A stretch of DNA of 64,000 nucleotides from Shouchella clausii (GTDB taxonomy: Bacteria > Bacillota > Bacilli > Bacillales > Bacillaceae_D), in contig NZ_BCXJ01000005.1 in the NCBI RefSeq assembly GCF_001598215.1, forward strand, positions 248,001-312,000. Direction: 5' to 3'. Numbering within the stretch: position 1 is the first letter of the stretch; the number at the start of each line of letters is the position of its first letter. Shown here piece by piece: positions 55,177-63,395 of this stretch. The translations under genes and the position numbers were made by a program. The notes under the pieces were generated by a model, which saw only the letters and a list, made by a program, of their open reading frames with translations, ran no database searches and was not told where the DNA came from.

Positions 55177-55207
55177 TTGACTTAGAGTTAACTCGAAGCA
55201 CTACACT
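55177..55207 (+). promoter_or_regulatory. MerR-type promoter with a 19-base spacer
   Basis: TTGACT (55177-55182) and TACACT (55202-55207) are separated by 19 bases. The spacer contains the imperfect palindrome CTTAGAGTTAACTCGAAG (55181-55198). This is the layout at which MerR regulators distort DNA to activate transcription. It drives the dehydrogenase gene at 55272. Confidence 0.8.
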
Positions 55208-55271
55208 TACTATAGACCACTGCTAACAAGAGATCAATGGTCACATTAATAATCAGAAGGAGAATAGGACT

Positions 55272-56036
55272 ATGATTTCAACGCAAAAAATTGCACTCGT
55301 AACCGGAGGAAGCCGAGGGCTTGGCCGAAATGCCGCTATCGCCCTTTCCCGTAAAGGGATTGACGTAATTATCACGTATCATACTCGCAAGGACGAGGCG
55401 GACAAAGTTGTTCAAGAAATAGAAAACAGTGGTCGAAAAGCGGCAGCGATCCAGTTAGATACCGGCAACGTATCCTTTTTCGACGCGTTTGTTTCCCGGT
55501 TGTCCGCTGTTTTGAACGAAAGATGGAATCGGAATCAGATCGACATTTTGGTCAACAATGCGGGCTTCGGCATTCACGCTTCCGTTGCGGAAACGACGGA
55601 AGGGCAATTCGACAACATGATGAACGTGCAGTTCAAGGGCGTATTTTTCCTATCACAAAAACTGTTCCCTCACATCGTTGACAACGGCAGAGTTGTCAAT
55701 GTTTCTACGGGTCTGACCCGTTTTGTCGTTGAAGGGTTTGGCGCTTATGCGGCGATGAAAGGCGCGATCGAGGTCTTAACGAAGTATATGGCCAAAGAAT
55801 GGGGAAAGCGAGGCATTCGGGTCAACGTGGTCGCCCCCGGTGCGATCGCAACCGATTTTGGCGGAGGAGCGGTAAGGGACAATCCACAGATGAATGAACA
55901 TGTCGCCTCTAATATCGCACTAGGCAGGGTTGGAGAAGCCGACGATATCGGCGGGGTTATCGCTTCCTTGTGCACAGAGGAGTTCAGCTGGGTGAATGGG
56001 ACTCGCCTCGAAGTATCTGGCGGGCAAATGCTTTAA
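55272..56036 (+). CDS. Short-chain dehydrogenase/reductase
   Basis: The 254-residue protein is a classical SDR. The cofactor loop is 'VTGGSRGLGRNAAIAL', the structural motif is 'ILVNNAGFG', the catalytic Ser is in 'VNVSTGLTRF' and YxxxK is in 'YAAMKGAIEVL'. 'RVNVVAPGAIATDF' and 'GGQML' at the end complete the pattern. The basic residues after the glycine loop suggest NADP. It follows AAGGAG and the MerR promoter, so it probably reduces reactive aldehydes or ketones sensed by the MerR protein. The true substrate is unknown. Confidence 0.88.
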   Translation: MISTQKIALVTGGSRGLGRNAAIALSRKGIDVIITYHTRKDEADKVVQEIENSGRKAAAIQLDTGNVSFFDAFVSRLSAVLNERWNRNQIDILVNNAGFGIHASVAETTEGQFDNMMNVQFKGVFFLSQKLFPHIVDNGRVVNVSTGLTRFVVEGFGAYAAMKGAIEVLTKYMAKEWGKRGIRVNVVAPGAIATDFGGGAVRDNPQMNEHVASNIALGRVGEADDIGGVIASLCTEEFSWVNGTRLEVSGGQML

Positions 56037-56108
56037 TTGAACAAGGTATTCGTTGTAAGTAGGCAAAAAACAAATTACCACTTGGTAACACTTTCTTCAG
56101 GCATTAAT

Positions 56109-56144
56109 AAAACGCCTCTGAGAACTGAATCTCAAAGGCGTTTT
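56109..56144. terminator. Terminator after the SDR gene (repeat copy 1)
   Basis: A 15-pair stem with one mismatch (56109-56123 with 56130-56144), A-rich before and T-rich after, would work in both directions. The same hairpin recurs at 59554-59592. Confidence 0.7.
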
Positions 56145-56425
56145 GTCTAGTGGCATCGGCGTTTGCTTTATTTTGGTTCGAATTTCTTGAAATACAAAAC
56201 CTTTGTCGCTGGTTCTTTTTAGAATGGGATAAAATCACTATCCCAATGATCATCTGTTCAACTAGGACATCCCCGTGTACATCGCTTTTCTTTTCCTCTT
56301 TAATTGTCCAAAAAAGCCTGCCGACTACCTCAGCAAAACGGAGACTTTGTCGACAGGCTGAAGCGGCCCCCTTTTTAATCGAGGCCGCTTTTTTCAATCT
56401 CATCGGATGCAATGAATGATCCTAA
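56145..56425. repeat. Diverged copy of the hairpin-rich region at 59593-59950
   Basis: This stretch and 59593-59950 share blocks in the same order. These are a GTTCTTTT-AGAATG-GATAAAA block, a CATCTGTTCAA block, a hairpin following AAAAAAGCC with GTCGAC/GTCGAC-like arms, and an AAGCGG...CCGCTTTTTT terminator. No frame in it has a ribosome binding site; the 102-codon minus-strand frame is not called. Confidence 0.55.
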
Positions 56426-56614
56426 TTTCTTATTCTTCTCGTCCAAAAGCCTTTGTATCAATGTTTTTCTCATCAAGGAATTCTTCTATTTTTTTCTGTT
56501 CTTTTCCATTCACTACACCACTTTGATCGAGTAGTGATTCAAAGTCCATTTCCAAAAAATTTCCTTCACTAATGTCGTCAATCAGATTATTGAGTGCATC
56601 ATTTAATTCATAAA
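56426..56614 (-). pseudogene. 3' fragment of a lipoprotein gene (direct repeat of 59956-60144)
   Basis: These 189 bases match 59956-60144 with only about five differences. The copy at 59960 is the end of an intact lipoprotein gene. Here only the last 60 or so codons remain, ending at the same stop ('DEKNIDTKAFGREE'), and the sequence diverges abruptly at 56614. The fragment marks the left edge of the HEPN/zinc-ribbon cassette. Confidence 0.85.
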
Positions 56615-56697
56615 TTTTTCATATTGCCATGGACACACCTGCTTTTGGCTATGTATTTACCAATATAAGGTCGTACTCGAGACTTGCACTCGTAAGA

Positions 56698-56748
56698 GTT
56701 CGCCCATGCTGGGCGAACTAAAAAGAAGTAGCTTACACAAGCTACTTC
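56698..56748 (-). terminator. Terminator of the HEPN/zinc-ribbon operon
   Basis: On the minus strand GAAGTAGCTT, a GTGT loop and its exact complement (56725-56748) are followed by five T (56720-56724). A second perfect 9-base hairpin lies at 56698-56718. They start 6 bases after the stop of the last gene. Confidence 0.85.
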
Positions 56749-56753
56749 AAAAA

Positions 56754-57545
56754 TTAACTATTGATTTCTTCGTATTTTATAGCATTCTGATTAATTAAAT
56801 TGATTTGCCACCATTTATAATTAAAGTTCAGATTTCCAATCGTAACGATTTGATATGTTTTATCTTCATCTACATTATCTTTAATTCTACCGCGATATAT
56901 AGTGGTTCTATATTTCCAATCTCCACTTCTGTTCTGTGTTTTAAGCGTTAATAGATAATATAAATATTCTTTTTTCTCTTTGTTCATTCCGATTTTTTCC
57001 TTAACAGACAATTTTACTTTTCCATAAAAGATGTATAAATCAGTCCCATCAGATTCATCAATCCAGCCTACTAAACGTTTTCTTCTAAGAGCCTTTAAAT
57101 TACGAGATTCTTTTGTAATATCTGGAACCAAGAAAGGATTATCTTTAGCCTTGCAGCTTGCATTACTACCATTGGATGTTAAGCCACTCTTTTGCGTGTT
57201 ATTACAGAGCATATTCATTATTGCGTTCAATCTGTCTTGAACTTGATTATACGACAAGGTATTGACATATTCTTTTATTAGCTTCTTGGCAGCATATTCA
57301 AAATTATAAGAACAGTATTCTGTGTGATTTGCTGATTGTATTTTCTTCAAATGGGCACGCCTGTATGATGATTTGTGAACAAAAGTCAGTTCCGCTTTTT
57401 GGCATTCCGGGCATAACATAAATCCCTTATAGAGAGTATAATCTCCCTTATGCTTGTCGGCATAATCACTAACTACTTCTATATTGTATAACGAATTTTT
57501 CTTTGAGTAGAAAAACTCTTCAAAGCTTTTGGATTTACCACCCAT
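56754..57545 (-). CDS. Unknown protein with an N-terminal zinc-ribbon-like motif
   Basis: The 263-residue protein is not recognised. Cys45 and Cys48 ('LCPECQKAEL'), several histidines (57, 65, 74) and Cys78 ('NHTEYCSY') form a likely zinc site, a layout that recalls the start of CoiA-like nuclease proteins. The C-terminal half is basic and rich in aromatic residues ('NYKWWQINLINQNAIKYEE'). The ATG follows TAGGAGG and is 11 bases after the HEPN gene, so the two are co-translated. Base composition is more AT-rich than in the sugar loci. A role as nucleic-acid-binding partner or antidote of the HEPN protein is inference. Confidence 0.7.
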   Translation of the reverse strand: MGGKSKSFEEFFYSKKNSLYNIEVVSDYADKHKGDYTLYKGFMLCPECQKAELTFVHKSSYRRAHLKKIQSANHTEYCSYNFEYAAKKLIKEYVNTLSYNQVQDRLNAIMNMLCNNTQKSGLTSNGSNASCKAKDNPFLVPDITKESRNLKALRRKRLVGWIDESDGTDLYIFYGKVKLSVKEKIGMNKEKKEYLYYLLTLKTQNRSGDWKYRTTIYRGRIKDNVDEDKTYQIVTIGNLNFNYKWWQINLINQNAIKYEEINS

Positions 57546-57556
57546 ATTACTACCTC

Positions 57557-59155
57557 CTAAAAATTAGGGTTCCAGTTATATTCTATTGTTCCTTCCCGTC
57601 TCCGCTTAAGATGAGGGTCTATAAACCCATTTCGAATCGGAAAATTCATATCAACATCATATTGAACTAGTGCAATAAAATTATCATTGTTTGGAAATAA
57701 GGCTCTGTCTTTCCCTCTACGCACTTCTTTTTTGTATAGAACCAAGTAAATTATATCAGCTTCCATTTTTCCATGTTTTACTTTATGAGATGAGAATCCA
57801 TAATTCTCCAAAGCTTTTATTCGACTTACGATTTCTTCTGCAACATCGCGTACATGACGTGGTCTTTTTGCTCTTTTTAGATATGCAACAGCTCTAAACC
57901 TTTTTTTATTTTCTAAGCTAACATCTTCTATTTCCGTTATAAGATAATCGTCAGTTTCTATATCGGCGTAGTAACGAAAAGCATCCTCAAACTCGTTTCT
58001 ATCTTCATCATTGACCGGAAACATCAACACATTTTTACTATTGAGTACGTGTTTCCATGCTTCTTCCATATCAATTGTACCATTTGTTAAGTCACTAACT
58101 ACTGAACAGTTAATCACAAAAAAAGAGTTAGCAACTTTAGGAGAGTGAAAAGAAACCATTATAGTATCTTTTGTAGATAACTTTCTTAGATGAAAAACCC
58201 TTTCCGCAGTACATAAACCAAGAAAAATTCTTGATTCAATATTCAAGTCCACACCTACAAATTCGACGTTTACATGCTCTCTTTTTTCTTCCTGTTTGTT
58301 AATTTCTAGTTGAAATACCTTATCACAGGTTGTTAGCAGTGTTGAGAGAGATAATCTCTCGAAAAATAGTGAGGTATCTTCGTGGACAGATTCATTTTCA
58401 TATACTTCATTATAGGAAATATTTTCTTCACATAAGTAACCAAACCAAGCCAGTATAATAGCAGTCACTCCGTCGTATAAATGCAACATAGTGTCTTTGA
58501 AGTCATATACCGTGGCTTCTTGTTGTAGGTATTGTGCTCCTTTTCTATACGAAAACATCACCTTTGTTCCGCTAGCTTTTACACCACCGTGCGATATTGC
58601 ATTACGGATATTTGAATCTGCTAAATCAGTTATTTTTTGGTATCCTCTTTTTGGACTAGCTAAACACTCGATTTGTGTAGTTAGGTTTTTTTGATATAGA
58701 TTAGTTCCCTCGATTACACTCTGGAATTTAATAAATAGCTTTAACATATTACTGAAGGCAGTATTCAGTAAATCGTTATAGATATTGATACTGAAAATCT
58801 TTGCTTTAAGTTCTTCATTACCTTTAAATCTATTCATCATCATAATTCTTTCTTCTAAATCTAATAAGCCTTGATAAGCATAAGCCAAGAGATGGAAATT
58901 TGATATTAAGGTCGAATACATGGCTTCTTTGCCTATTTCATTTTCAATTTCTCGGATTTTATCTTTTGAAAAGGAGTATATTTCCTCATCCCAATGTTTC
59001 ATTTGAGGATTTTTAACATATTTATATAAAATCGGGTGATAAATTGAGGGTAGAAAATCAGCTTTAGAAAATAGGTTTATAAAAGTCTCCTGTACATCTT
59101 CTAACCCGGTTTCTTTATTTGATTCCCACCAATTGATATAATCACTCACTTGCAT
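57557..59155 (-). CDS. Unknown large protein with a HEPN-type RNase motif
   Basis: The 532-residue protein is not assigned to a named family. Residues 184-189 read R-N-A-I-S-H within 'DSNIRNAISHGG', preceded by long helices (about 60-150). This is the RNxxxH signature of HEPN ribonucleases found in toxin and abortive-infection systems. The rest is a mixed alpha/beta region with 'RPRHVRDVAEEIVSRIKAL' near 430. No signal peptide or transmembrane segment is seen. The ATG follows GGAGGTGG, and a consensus promoter lies 28 bases upstream. With the zinc-ribbon gene it forms a stand-alone two-gene unit in an island-like setting. Confidence 0.72.
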   Translation of the reverse strand: MQVSDYINWWESNKETGLEDVQETFINLFSKADFLPSIYHPILYKYVKNPQMKHWDEEIYSFSKDKIREIENEIGKEAMYSTLISNFHLLAYAYQGLLDLEERIMMMNRFKGNEELKAKIFSINIYNDLLNTAFSNMLKLFIKFQSVIEGTNLYQKNLTTQIECLASPKRGYQKITDLADSNIRNAISHGGVKASGTKVMFSYRKGAQYLQQEATVYDFKDTMLHLYDGVTAIILAWFGYLCEENISYNEVYENESVHEDTSLFFERLSLSTLLTTCDKVFQLEINKQEEKREHVNVEFVGVDLNIESRIFLGLCTAERVFHLRKLSTKDTIMVSFHSPKVANSFFVINCSVVSDLTNGTIDMEEAWKHVLNSKNVLMFPVNDEDRNEFEDAFRYYADIETDDYLITEIEDVSLENKKRFRAVAYLKRAKRPRHVRDVAEEIVSRIKALENYGFSSHKVKHGKMEADIIYLVLYKKEVRRGKDRALFPNNDNFIALVQYDVDMNFPIRNGFIDPHLKRRREGTIEYNWNPNF

Positions 59156-59182
59156 TTATTCCCACCTCCAACTGTTGATTTA

Positions 59183-59211
59183 ATTATACTTGTCAGAATT
59201 ATATATCTCAA
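59183..59211 (-). promoter_or_regulatory. Promoter of the HEPN/zinc-ribbon operon
   Basis: On the minus strand TTGAGA (59206-59211), a 17-base spacer and a perfect TATAAT (59183-59188) form a strong sigma-A promoter. It lies just upstream of the GGAGGTGG ribosome binding site. No operator palindrome is seen, which suggests constitutive expression. Confidence 0.78.
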
Positions 59212-59358
59212 GGAGATCAGCTTAACGTACGTCTGATGGTTACTAATGGGATTAAAAACAATGCCCCCGGCACAATACCAAGGTCATCACTAGTGCTTAA
59301 ATTTTTGACTGTCTATTAGAAAGGGTGTAGATCATCCCTCATTCCAAGGTCTACTTAT

Positions 59359-59535
59359 TTACAACTTTTCTCCATTCGAAGCAATCACGTTCTTATACCA
59401 CTCAAACGAATCTTTCTTCGACCGTTTCATCGATCCATTTCTTTCATTATCATCACGATCGACATGAATCATGCCGTAGCGTTTCTTCATCTCACCAGGA
59501 GTGAAGGAAACAATATCGATGCTTCCCCAGTAACA
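59359..59535 (-). pseudogene. C-terminal remnant of a family 1 6-phospho-beta-glucosidase
   Basis: The frame reads '[20 protein letters not shown]', then '[14 protein letters not shown]' and '[16 protein letters not shown]' before the stop. This matches the last 58 or so residues of GH1 6-phospho-beta-glucosidases, enzymes of PTS beta-glucoside use. Homology ends abruptly at about 59535, where the repeat region begins. It is a scar of recombination at the right side of the cassette. Confidence 0.85.
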
Positions 59536-59553
59536 CTTGCCTCAGGCCATGAA

Positions 59554-59592
59554 CAAAACGCCTCTGAGAAATGAATCTCAAAGGCGTTTTGT
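59554..59592. terminator. Hairpin (repeat copy 2)
   Basis: ACAAAACGCCTCTGAGA and TCTCAAAGGCGTTTTGT pair over 17 positions with one mismatch around a short loop. It is the counterpart of the hairpin at 56109. Confidence 0.7.
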
Positions 59593-59955
59593 TCGTCATA
59601 AGGGTTCTGGTGACTTTGGTGTTAGCTTTAATTTGTTTCAAATCGATAGAAGCCACTACTTGATACACAAATCCTTTGCCCATGGTTCTTTTCAGAATGC
59701 GATAAAAGCACTTATTCAAACACTATCCAATGAACATCTGTTCAATTAAGAACATCCGCATTTACATACGCTTATCTGCCAACTGTTAGGCCAACATTCT
59801 TCCTTACCCCTACGCTTTTCCTCATTTACTGTACAAAAAAGCCCGTCGACTATCTCGGCAAAAACCGAGTCATTGTCGCCAGGCTGAAGCGGTCCCCATT
59901 TAAGATAAAGGGACGCTTTTTGAATATTATACGGTTCAATAGATTATCGTTTTTA
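59593..59955. repeat. Hairpin-rich repeat region, copy 2
   Basis: This is the second copy of the region at 56145-56425, more diverged than the lipoprotein repeat. A terminator-like hairpin (AAGCGGTCCC... with GGGACGCTTTTT, 59887-59922) and another imperfect hairpin following AAAAAAGCC at 59835 are visible. Stop codons close all useful frames, so no gene is called. Confidence 0.5.
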
Positions 59956-59959
59956 TTTC

Positions 59960-60565
59960 TTATTCTTCTCGTCCAAAAGCCTTTGTATCAATGTTTTTCT
60001 CATCAAGGAATTCTTCTATTTTTTTCTGCTCTTTTCCATTCACTACACCACTTTGATCGATTAGTGATTCAAAGTCCATTTCCAAAAAATTTCCTTCACT
60101 AATGTCGTCAATCAGATTATTGAGTGCATCGTTTAATTTATAAAGGTATTGATTGGACGCTGTCATGTACTGGCTAATTCTTTCAGCCTCTTCTTGATAC
60201 CCTTCAGGCAACGTATTATTTAAAATATAATTAGAGAAATTCTTATCGTTTTCTTTTATGAGATCGTTGATTTCGTTAAATGCATCCAAATCACTTTTAG
60301 TTAATTGTTCAGCTGCATCGATCATCTCCTCGAAAGGAACGCTTGCATGATATAAATCTTCGCTGCTGTCTAAATACATTTTTATGCTTTGTTTGATTTC
60401 TTCTTCGTCAATGAAGTCATTGTTTTTTTCAGAAGTGAAAATCGTACTCGGTATTTCTACGTCGCTTGTGCTAGGTGTTGCATCCTCAGTAGCATCGATA
60501 TTTTCTTCTTGGGAACATGCAGCCAACACAAAAATGATGAAGAAGCTAATAACGATTCTTTTCAT
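59960..60565 (-). CDS. Small secreted lipoprotein of unknown function
   Basis: The 201-residue protein has a signal peptide ending in the lipobox LAAC (Cys17), followed by an acidic Ser/Thr-rich linker. A mainly helical domain with heptad-like spacing follows ('AERISQYMTASNQYLYKLND', 'LNNLIDDISEGNFLEMDFES'). It starts at 60565 behind GGGAGAAA. The last 189 bases are duplicated at 56426-56614, so a second, now truncated, paralogue once lay there. No enzymatic motif is visible; a cell-envelope role is inferred only from the lipid anchor. Confidence 0.78.
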   Translation of the reverse strand: MKRIVISFFIIFVLAACSQEENIDATEDATPSTSDVEIPSTIFTSEKNNDFIDEEEIKQSIKMYLDSSEDLYHASVPFEEMIDAAEQLTKSDLDAFNEINDLIKENDKNFSNYILNNTLPEGYQEEAERISQYMTASNQYLYKLNDALNNLIDDISEGNFLEMDFESLIDQSGVVNGKEQKKIEEFLDEKNIDTKAFGREE

Positions 60566-60770
60566 TCATTTCTCCCTCTTTCCTCTCTCCACTTTATCTC
60601 CTGCTCTTTAAATATTATAAACGTTTCTTGTTACAAATTTATAACCAATCTTACAACCGCTTCTACGTGTGTGAAGATGATAGTACATACAGAAGTGACA
60701 TTAGTTCTGTTATTTATAAAGTACATTTCTTGAGTCATAAATAAAGTTTCTAATTTCTTCTATAGTTCCC
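60566..60770. other. Intergenic region upstream of the lipoprotein gene
   Basis: These 205 bases contain the likely promoter region of the lipoprotein gene and no open frame with a ribosome binding site. Confidence 0.4.
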
Positions 60771-60926
60771 TTAGAAATTACATTTAAGCTGATTGATAGA
60801 ATATTTGAGAGAAGTTGAAAAGTGGTGTAATAGCCGGATCCATGTTAGTACAATCTTAAAGATGTATAAGATTGTACATTTCTTTCTCTTTGCTTCAAAT
60901 CGGTTCATACGAGTATTATTTTTCAT
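60771..60926 (-). CDS. Short ORF (51 residues), perhaps a truncated membrane-protein gene
   Basis: The ATG at 60926 is preceded by a consensus AGGAGG at good spacing. The product begins with a basic stretch ('MNRFEAKRKK') followed by a hydrophobic segment ('CTILYIFKIVLTWI'), like the N-terminus of a membrane-anchored envelope protein. It then becomes non-descript and ends after 51 codons. The coding strand crosses an 11-base perfect inverted repeat (60848-60877). It is probably the decapitated start of a longer gene, though a small membrane peptide cannot be excluded. Confidence 0.4.
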   Translation of the reverse strand: MKNNTRMNRFEAKRKKCTILYIFKIVLTWIRLLHHFSTSLKYSINQLKCNF

Positions 60927-61265
60927 CTTATCGTTTCCTCCTATTTTATAGAGGTCTAAGCCCCCCTCCGCTCACATTTTAGGGAAGATTGGGAAATGAA
61001 CCAAATCAACGCTTGCCATTAAACAAAAAACCCTGCTCACGTACGAAAAATGAGTGATTATTATGTTGGACGCTAGAATACGTTGACACGTAACAAACAC
61101 GTAAACTTTCTACCGCCGCTTTGGCAAATTAATCGTGCAGAGAAATTCCCATAGTATTACTCATAGATTTAGATTACTATATTAATGGAGTTGTTTTCCA
61201 ATATTACCACTTGACTAATTAGTATAAAACAGCCCCTTTGATTAATTTCCATTTTAATACAAGAA
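60927..61265. other. Gene-free stretch
   Basis: These 339 bases hold the promoter region of the short ORF near the left end and otherwise only short interrupted frames. I see no RNA gene or mobile-element end. Confidence 0.4.
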
Positions 61266-61291
61266 AAGAAGCCTTATTAATAAGACCTCTT
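61266..61291 (-). terminator. Imperfect terminator of the nuclease gene
   Basis: AAGAAGCCTTATT and AATAAGACCTCTT form a 13-pair stem with two mismatches. On the minus strand a T-rich run follows. It is 35 bases after the nuclease stop. Confidence 0.5.
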
Positions 61292-61326
61292 AATCATATA
61301 AATTATATACCAAACTGTATTTATAT

Positions 61327-62760
61327 TTATTTAATATTAGAAGCTGAGGGTTTATCATAAATTGAGTCTATAACAAAGACATCAATAAACTTACCTAACT
61401 TTTCACTTAATTTTTTTGCTTCCCCTTTTAGACCACTAATTTTTTTGTACTCTTCTTCTTTTTGTACAATAACAACATAGTAACCAATTTGAATATCTTC
61501 ACTATCTAGATACTGGGGTAATTGACTTAGCAGACCTTGTTTTATTTTTGAACTACTTGCCCTTTTTACTTCAATTAACACTCTGTCTTGGTATCCACTT
61601 GAAAATTTGAAGTCTACAGGGCCTCTTCCTTGATTGACTTCCCTAGAAAAATCAATATTATTTGCCTTACAGTGTTCCTTAACTAACCCAAAGAATAATA
61701 ATTGAGCAGCTTCTTCTCTCTTTGGTGTTAGAGGTGTTTCATTCCACAATAGTTTATAACCCGAGTTGTTAATTATAAACGAATTGAAACTTTCGATAAG
61801 TAATTTAACCAAGGCAGCTAACTCAACAGAATTTTTAGGGATTGGGAGTTCTAAAGGTTGCATTTGTTGAATTTTTTGAGATTGTTCATACCATTTATAA
61901 ATACCGCTTGGATCCTTATCTATATCGTAAGGTAATGAACCTTTACTTTCTACATAACTCACATACCTTTCCAATAAGTCAACCCTATTAGAAACAACCT
62001 TCATAATGTCTTCTTTATTAATTTTGCTTTTGACTTCAAAATTAAAATCAGTTCTCAAGATTTCATTCTCATTTGACCAAGCCCAATCAAGGAACCCATC
62101 TGCGTTAATACTGGGAAGCTCTCTTAATACGCTTTCAGGTACTAGTAAAATAGGTTTGTTATTGGTTGGATTTAAAGGAAGAGAAACAATATTATTTTCC
62201 CATCTCTTAAAATCGAAATTAAACCTTGAATTTTTAACCTTAAATTGCTTAAGAGGTATTTTATGTTCAGAGCAAATATCTTGAGTATACATAATCAATT
62301 CTTCTTTAATAATATTTGCACAAATATCACTTATTCTATCACGTCCAATACCTTTCTCGAGTATCCCCATTTCTTCAAAATGATTAATCTCTTTAATTCC
62401 AACTCTAATAGATTTTATTAGTGCTGCAGCTATAGAGTGAGAAAATCCCTCTCCACCACCTGAACCCCCAGTACTTTTATTTGTGTAACCTAAACAAATT
62501 TCCTCAACCTCTGGAAAAGTAAGCATTGATATTAGTTTTTTGTAAGATAAGCTTGAAGGCACTCCACTACTCTTTGCTGCCAATATAAATGCCTCATTAA
62601 AAAACTGAATTATTTTAGAATCTGCATTTTTAAAGTGTCCTTCTGAAAAACTAAATAACAGAAAAGGATCGATAAATAATTTAGTGTCAACATCTAAAAT
62701 AGGGTCAAACCATGTTTCATCTTTACTCCTTACTACACTATATAGCTCTGAAAAAAGCAT
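61327..62760 (-). CDS. Unknown protein with a C-terminal PD-(D/E)XK-type nuclease motif
   Basis: The 477-residue protein has an N-terminal region of unknown type ('WFDPILDVDTKLFIDPFLLF', then a Gly/Ser-rich 'STGGSGGGEG' loop). The C-terminal domain has Asp383 in 'GRGPVDFKFSS' and Glu397-x-Lys399 in 'VLIEVKRASS', the core of PD-(D/E)XK nucleases. The distance of 14 residues between Asp and Glu is normal for the fold. It starts at 62760 after GGAGG. It is a single AT-rich gene divergent from a MazG-like gene. A restriction or anti-phage nuclease is likely from the motif and neighbourhood, but the target is unknown. Confidence 0.72.
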   Translation of the reverse strand: MLFSELYSVVRSKDETWFDPILDVDTKLFIDPFLLFSFSEGHFKNADSKIIQFFNEAFILAAKSSGVPSSLSYKKLISMLTFPEVEEICLGYTNKSTGGSGGGEGFSHSIAAALIKSIRVGIKEINHFEEMGILEKGIGRDRISDICANIIKEELIMYTQDICSEHKIPLKQFKVKNSRFNFDFKRWENNIVSLPLNPTNNKPILLVPESVLRELPSINADGFLDWAWSNENEILRTDFNFEVKSKINKEDIMKVVSNRVDLLERYVSYVESKGSLPYDIDKDPSGIYKWYEQSQKIQQMQPLELPIPKNSVELAALVKLLIESFNSFIINNSGYKLLWNETPLTPKREEAAQLLFFGLVKEHCKANNIDFSREVNQGRGPVDFKFSSGYQDRVLIEVKRASSSKIKQGLLSQLPQYLDSEDIQIGYYVVIVQKEEEYKKISGLKGEAKKLSEKLGKFIDVFVIDSIYDKPSASNIK

Positions 62761-63057
62761 TTTTTAATCCTCCACAAATGTAAAATACTTCCTTAACGTA
62801 TCATACCACAGATAATCTGCTAAAACTAGCCACAGTTTTATGCGATATTCTTTACCAGCTATATTTAATCTCACGATAGGATACTAAGTTTAATAGAACC
62901 AACCCAGTATCGATTGATTTCTTTTTTAAAGGGAAAATGAGAGTATTTGGCATTCTCCCTACTCTATATGTTATCAAATATGTTTTTACGTCAAACTTAA
63001 ATTTAAAATCGATATGTTAAAATACCTATATAAAATTTATTGGAAAGAGGTCTAATA

Positions 63058-63393
63058 ATGGAGTATATTAAAAAGAAAGTAATAAAATTTAGAGATGAAA
63101 GAAATTGGTGGCAATTTCATAATCCTAAAGACTTGGCAATTTCATTAAGTCTGGAGGCTAGTGAGCTGCTTGAAAACTTCCAATGGAAAGATAGTGAAGA
63201 GTCTGTGAAGCAAAATTTAAATAATATTAGAGAAGAATTAGCGGACACATTAATATACAGTATTTTATTAGCTAATGAACTTAACCTGGATATTGAAGAG
63301 ATCATTTTAGATAAACTAGCTAAGAATGAAAAGAAATATCCTATAGAAAAAGCTTTTGGATCAAACAAAAAATACACGGAACTTGGTGAATGA
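63058..63393 (+). CDS. MazG-like nucleotide pyrophosphohydrolase
   Basis: The 111-residue protein has the all-alpha NTP pyrophosphatase motifs. 'FRDERNWWQFHNPKDLAISL' is followed by Glu residues in 'EASELLENFQW' and 'REELADTLIYSILL', which bind Mg2+. It resembles the RS21-C6/dCTPase-like branch that hydrolyses (d)NTPs to monophosphates. The ATG at 63058 follows AAAGAGG. It is directly followed by a broken DUF2075-type gene, a pairing I recall from other Bacillaceae accessory regions. The 297-base divergent region upstream holds its promoter and that of the nuclease gene. Confidence 0.85.
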   Translation: MEYIKKKVIKFRDERNWWQFHNPKDLAISLSLEASELLENFQWKDSEESVKQNLNNIREELADTLIYSILLANELNLDIEEIILDKLAKNEKKYPIEKAFGSNKKYTELGE

Positions 63394-63395
63394 TA

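Noticed and set aside
56104-56412. 102-codon minus-strand frame after the SDR gene
   Set aside because: It runs through several terminator hairpins and a diverged repeat and has no ribosome binding site.
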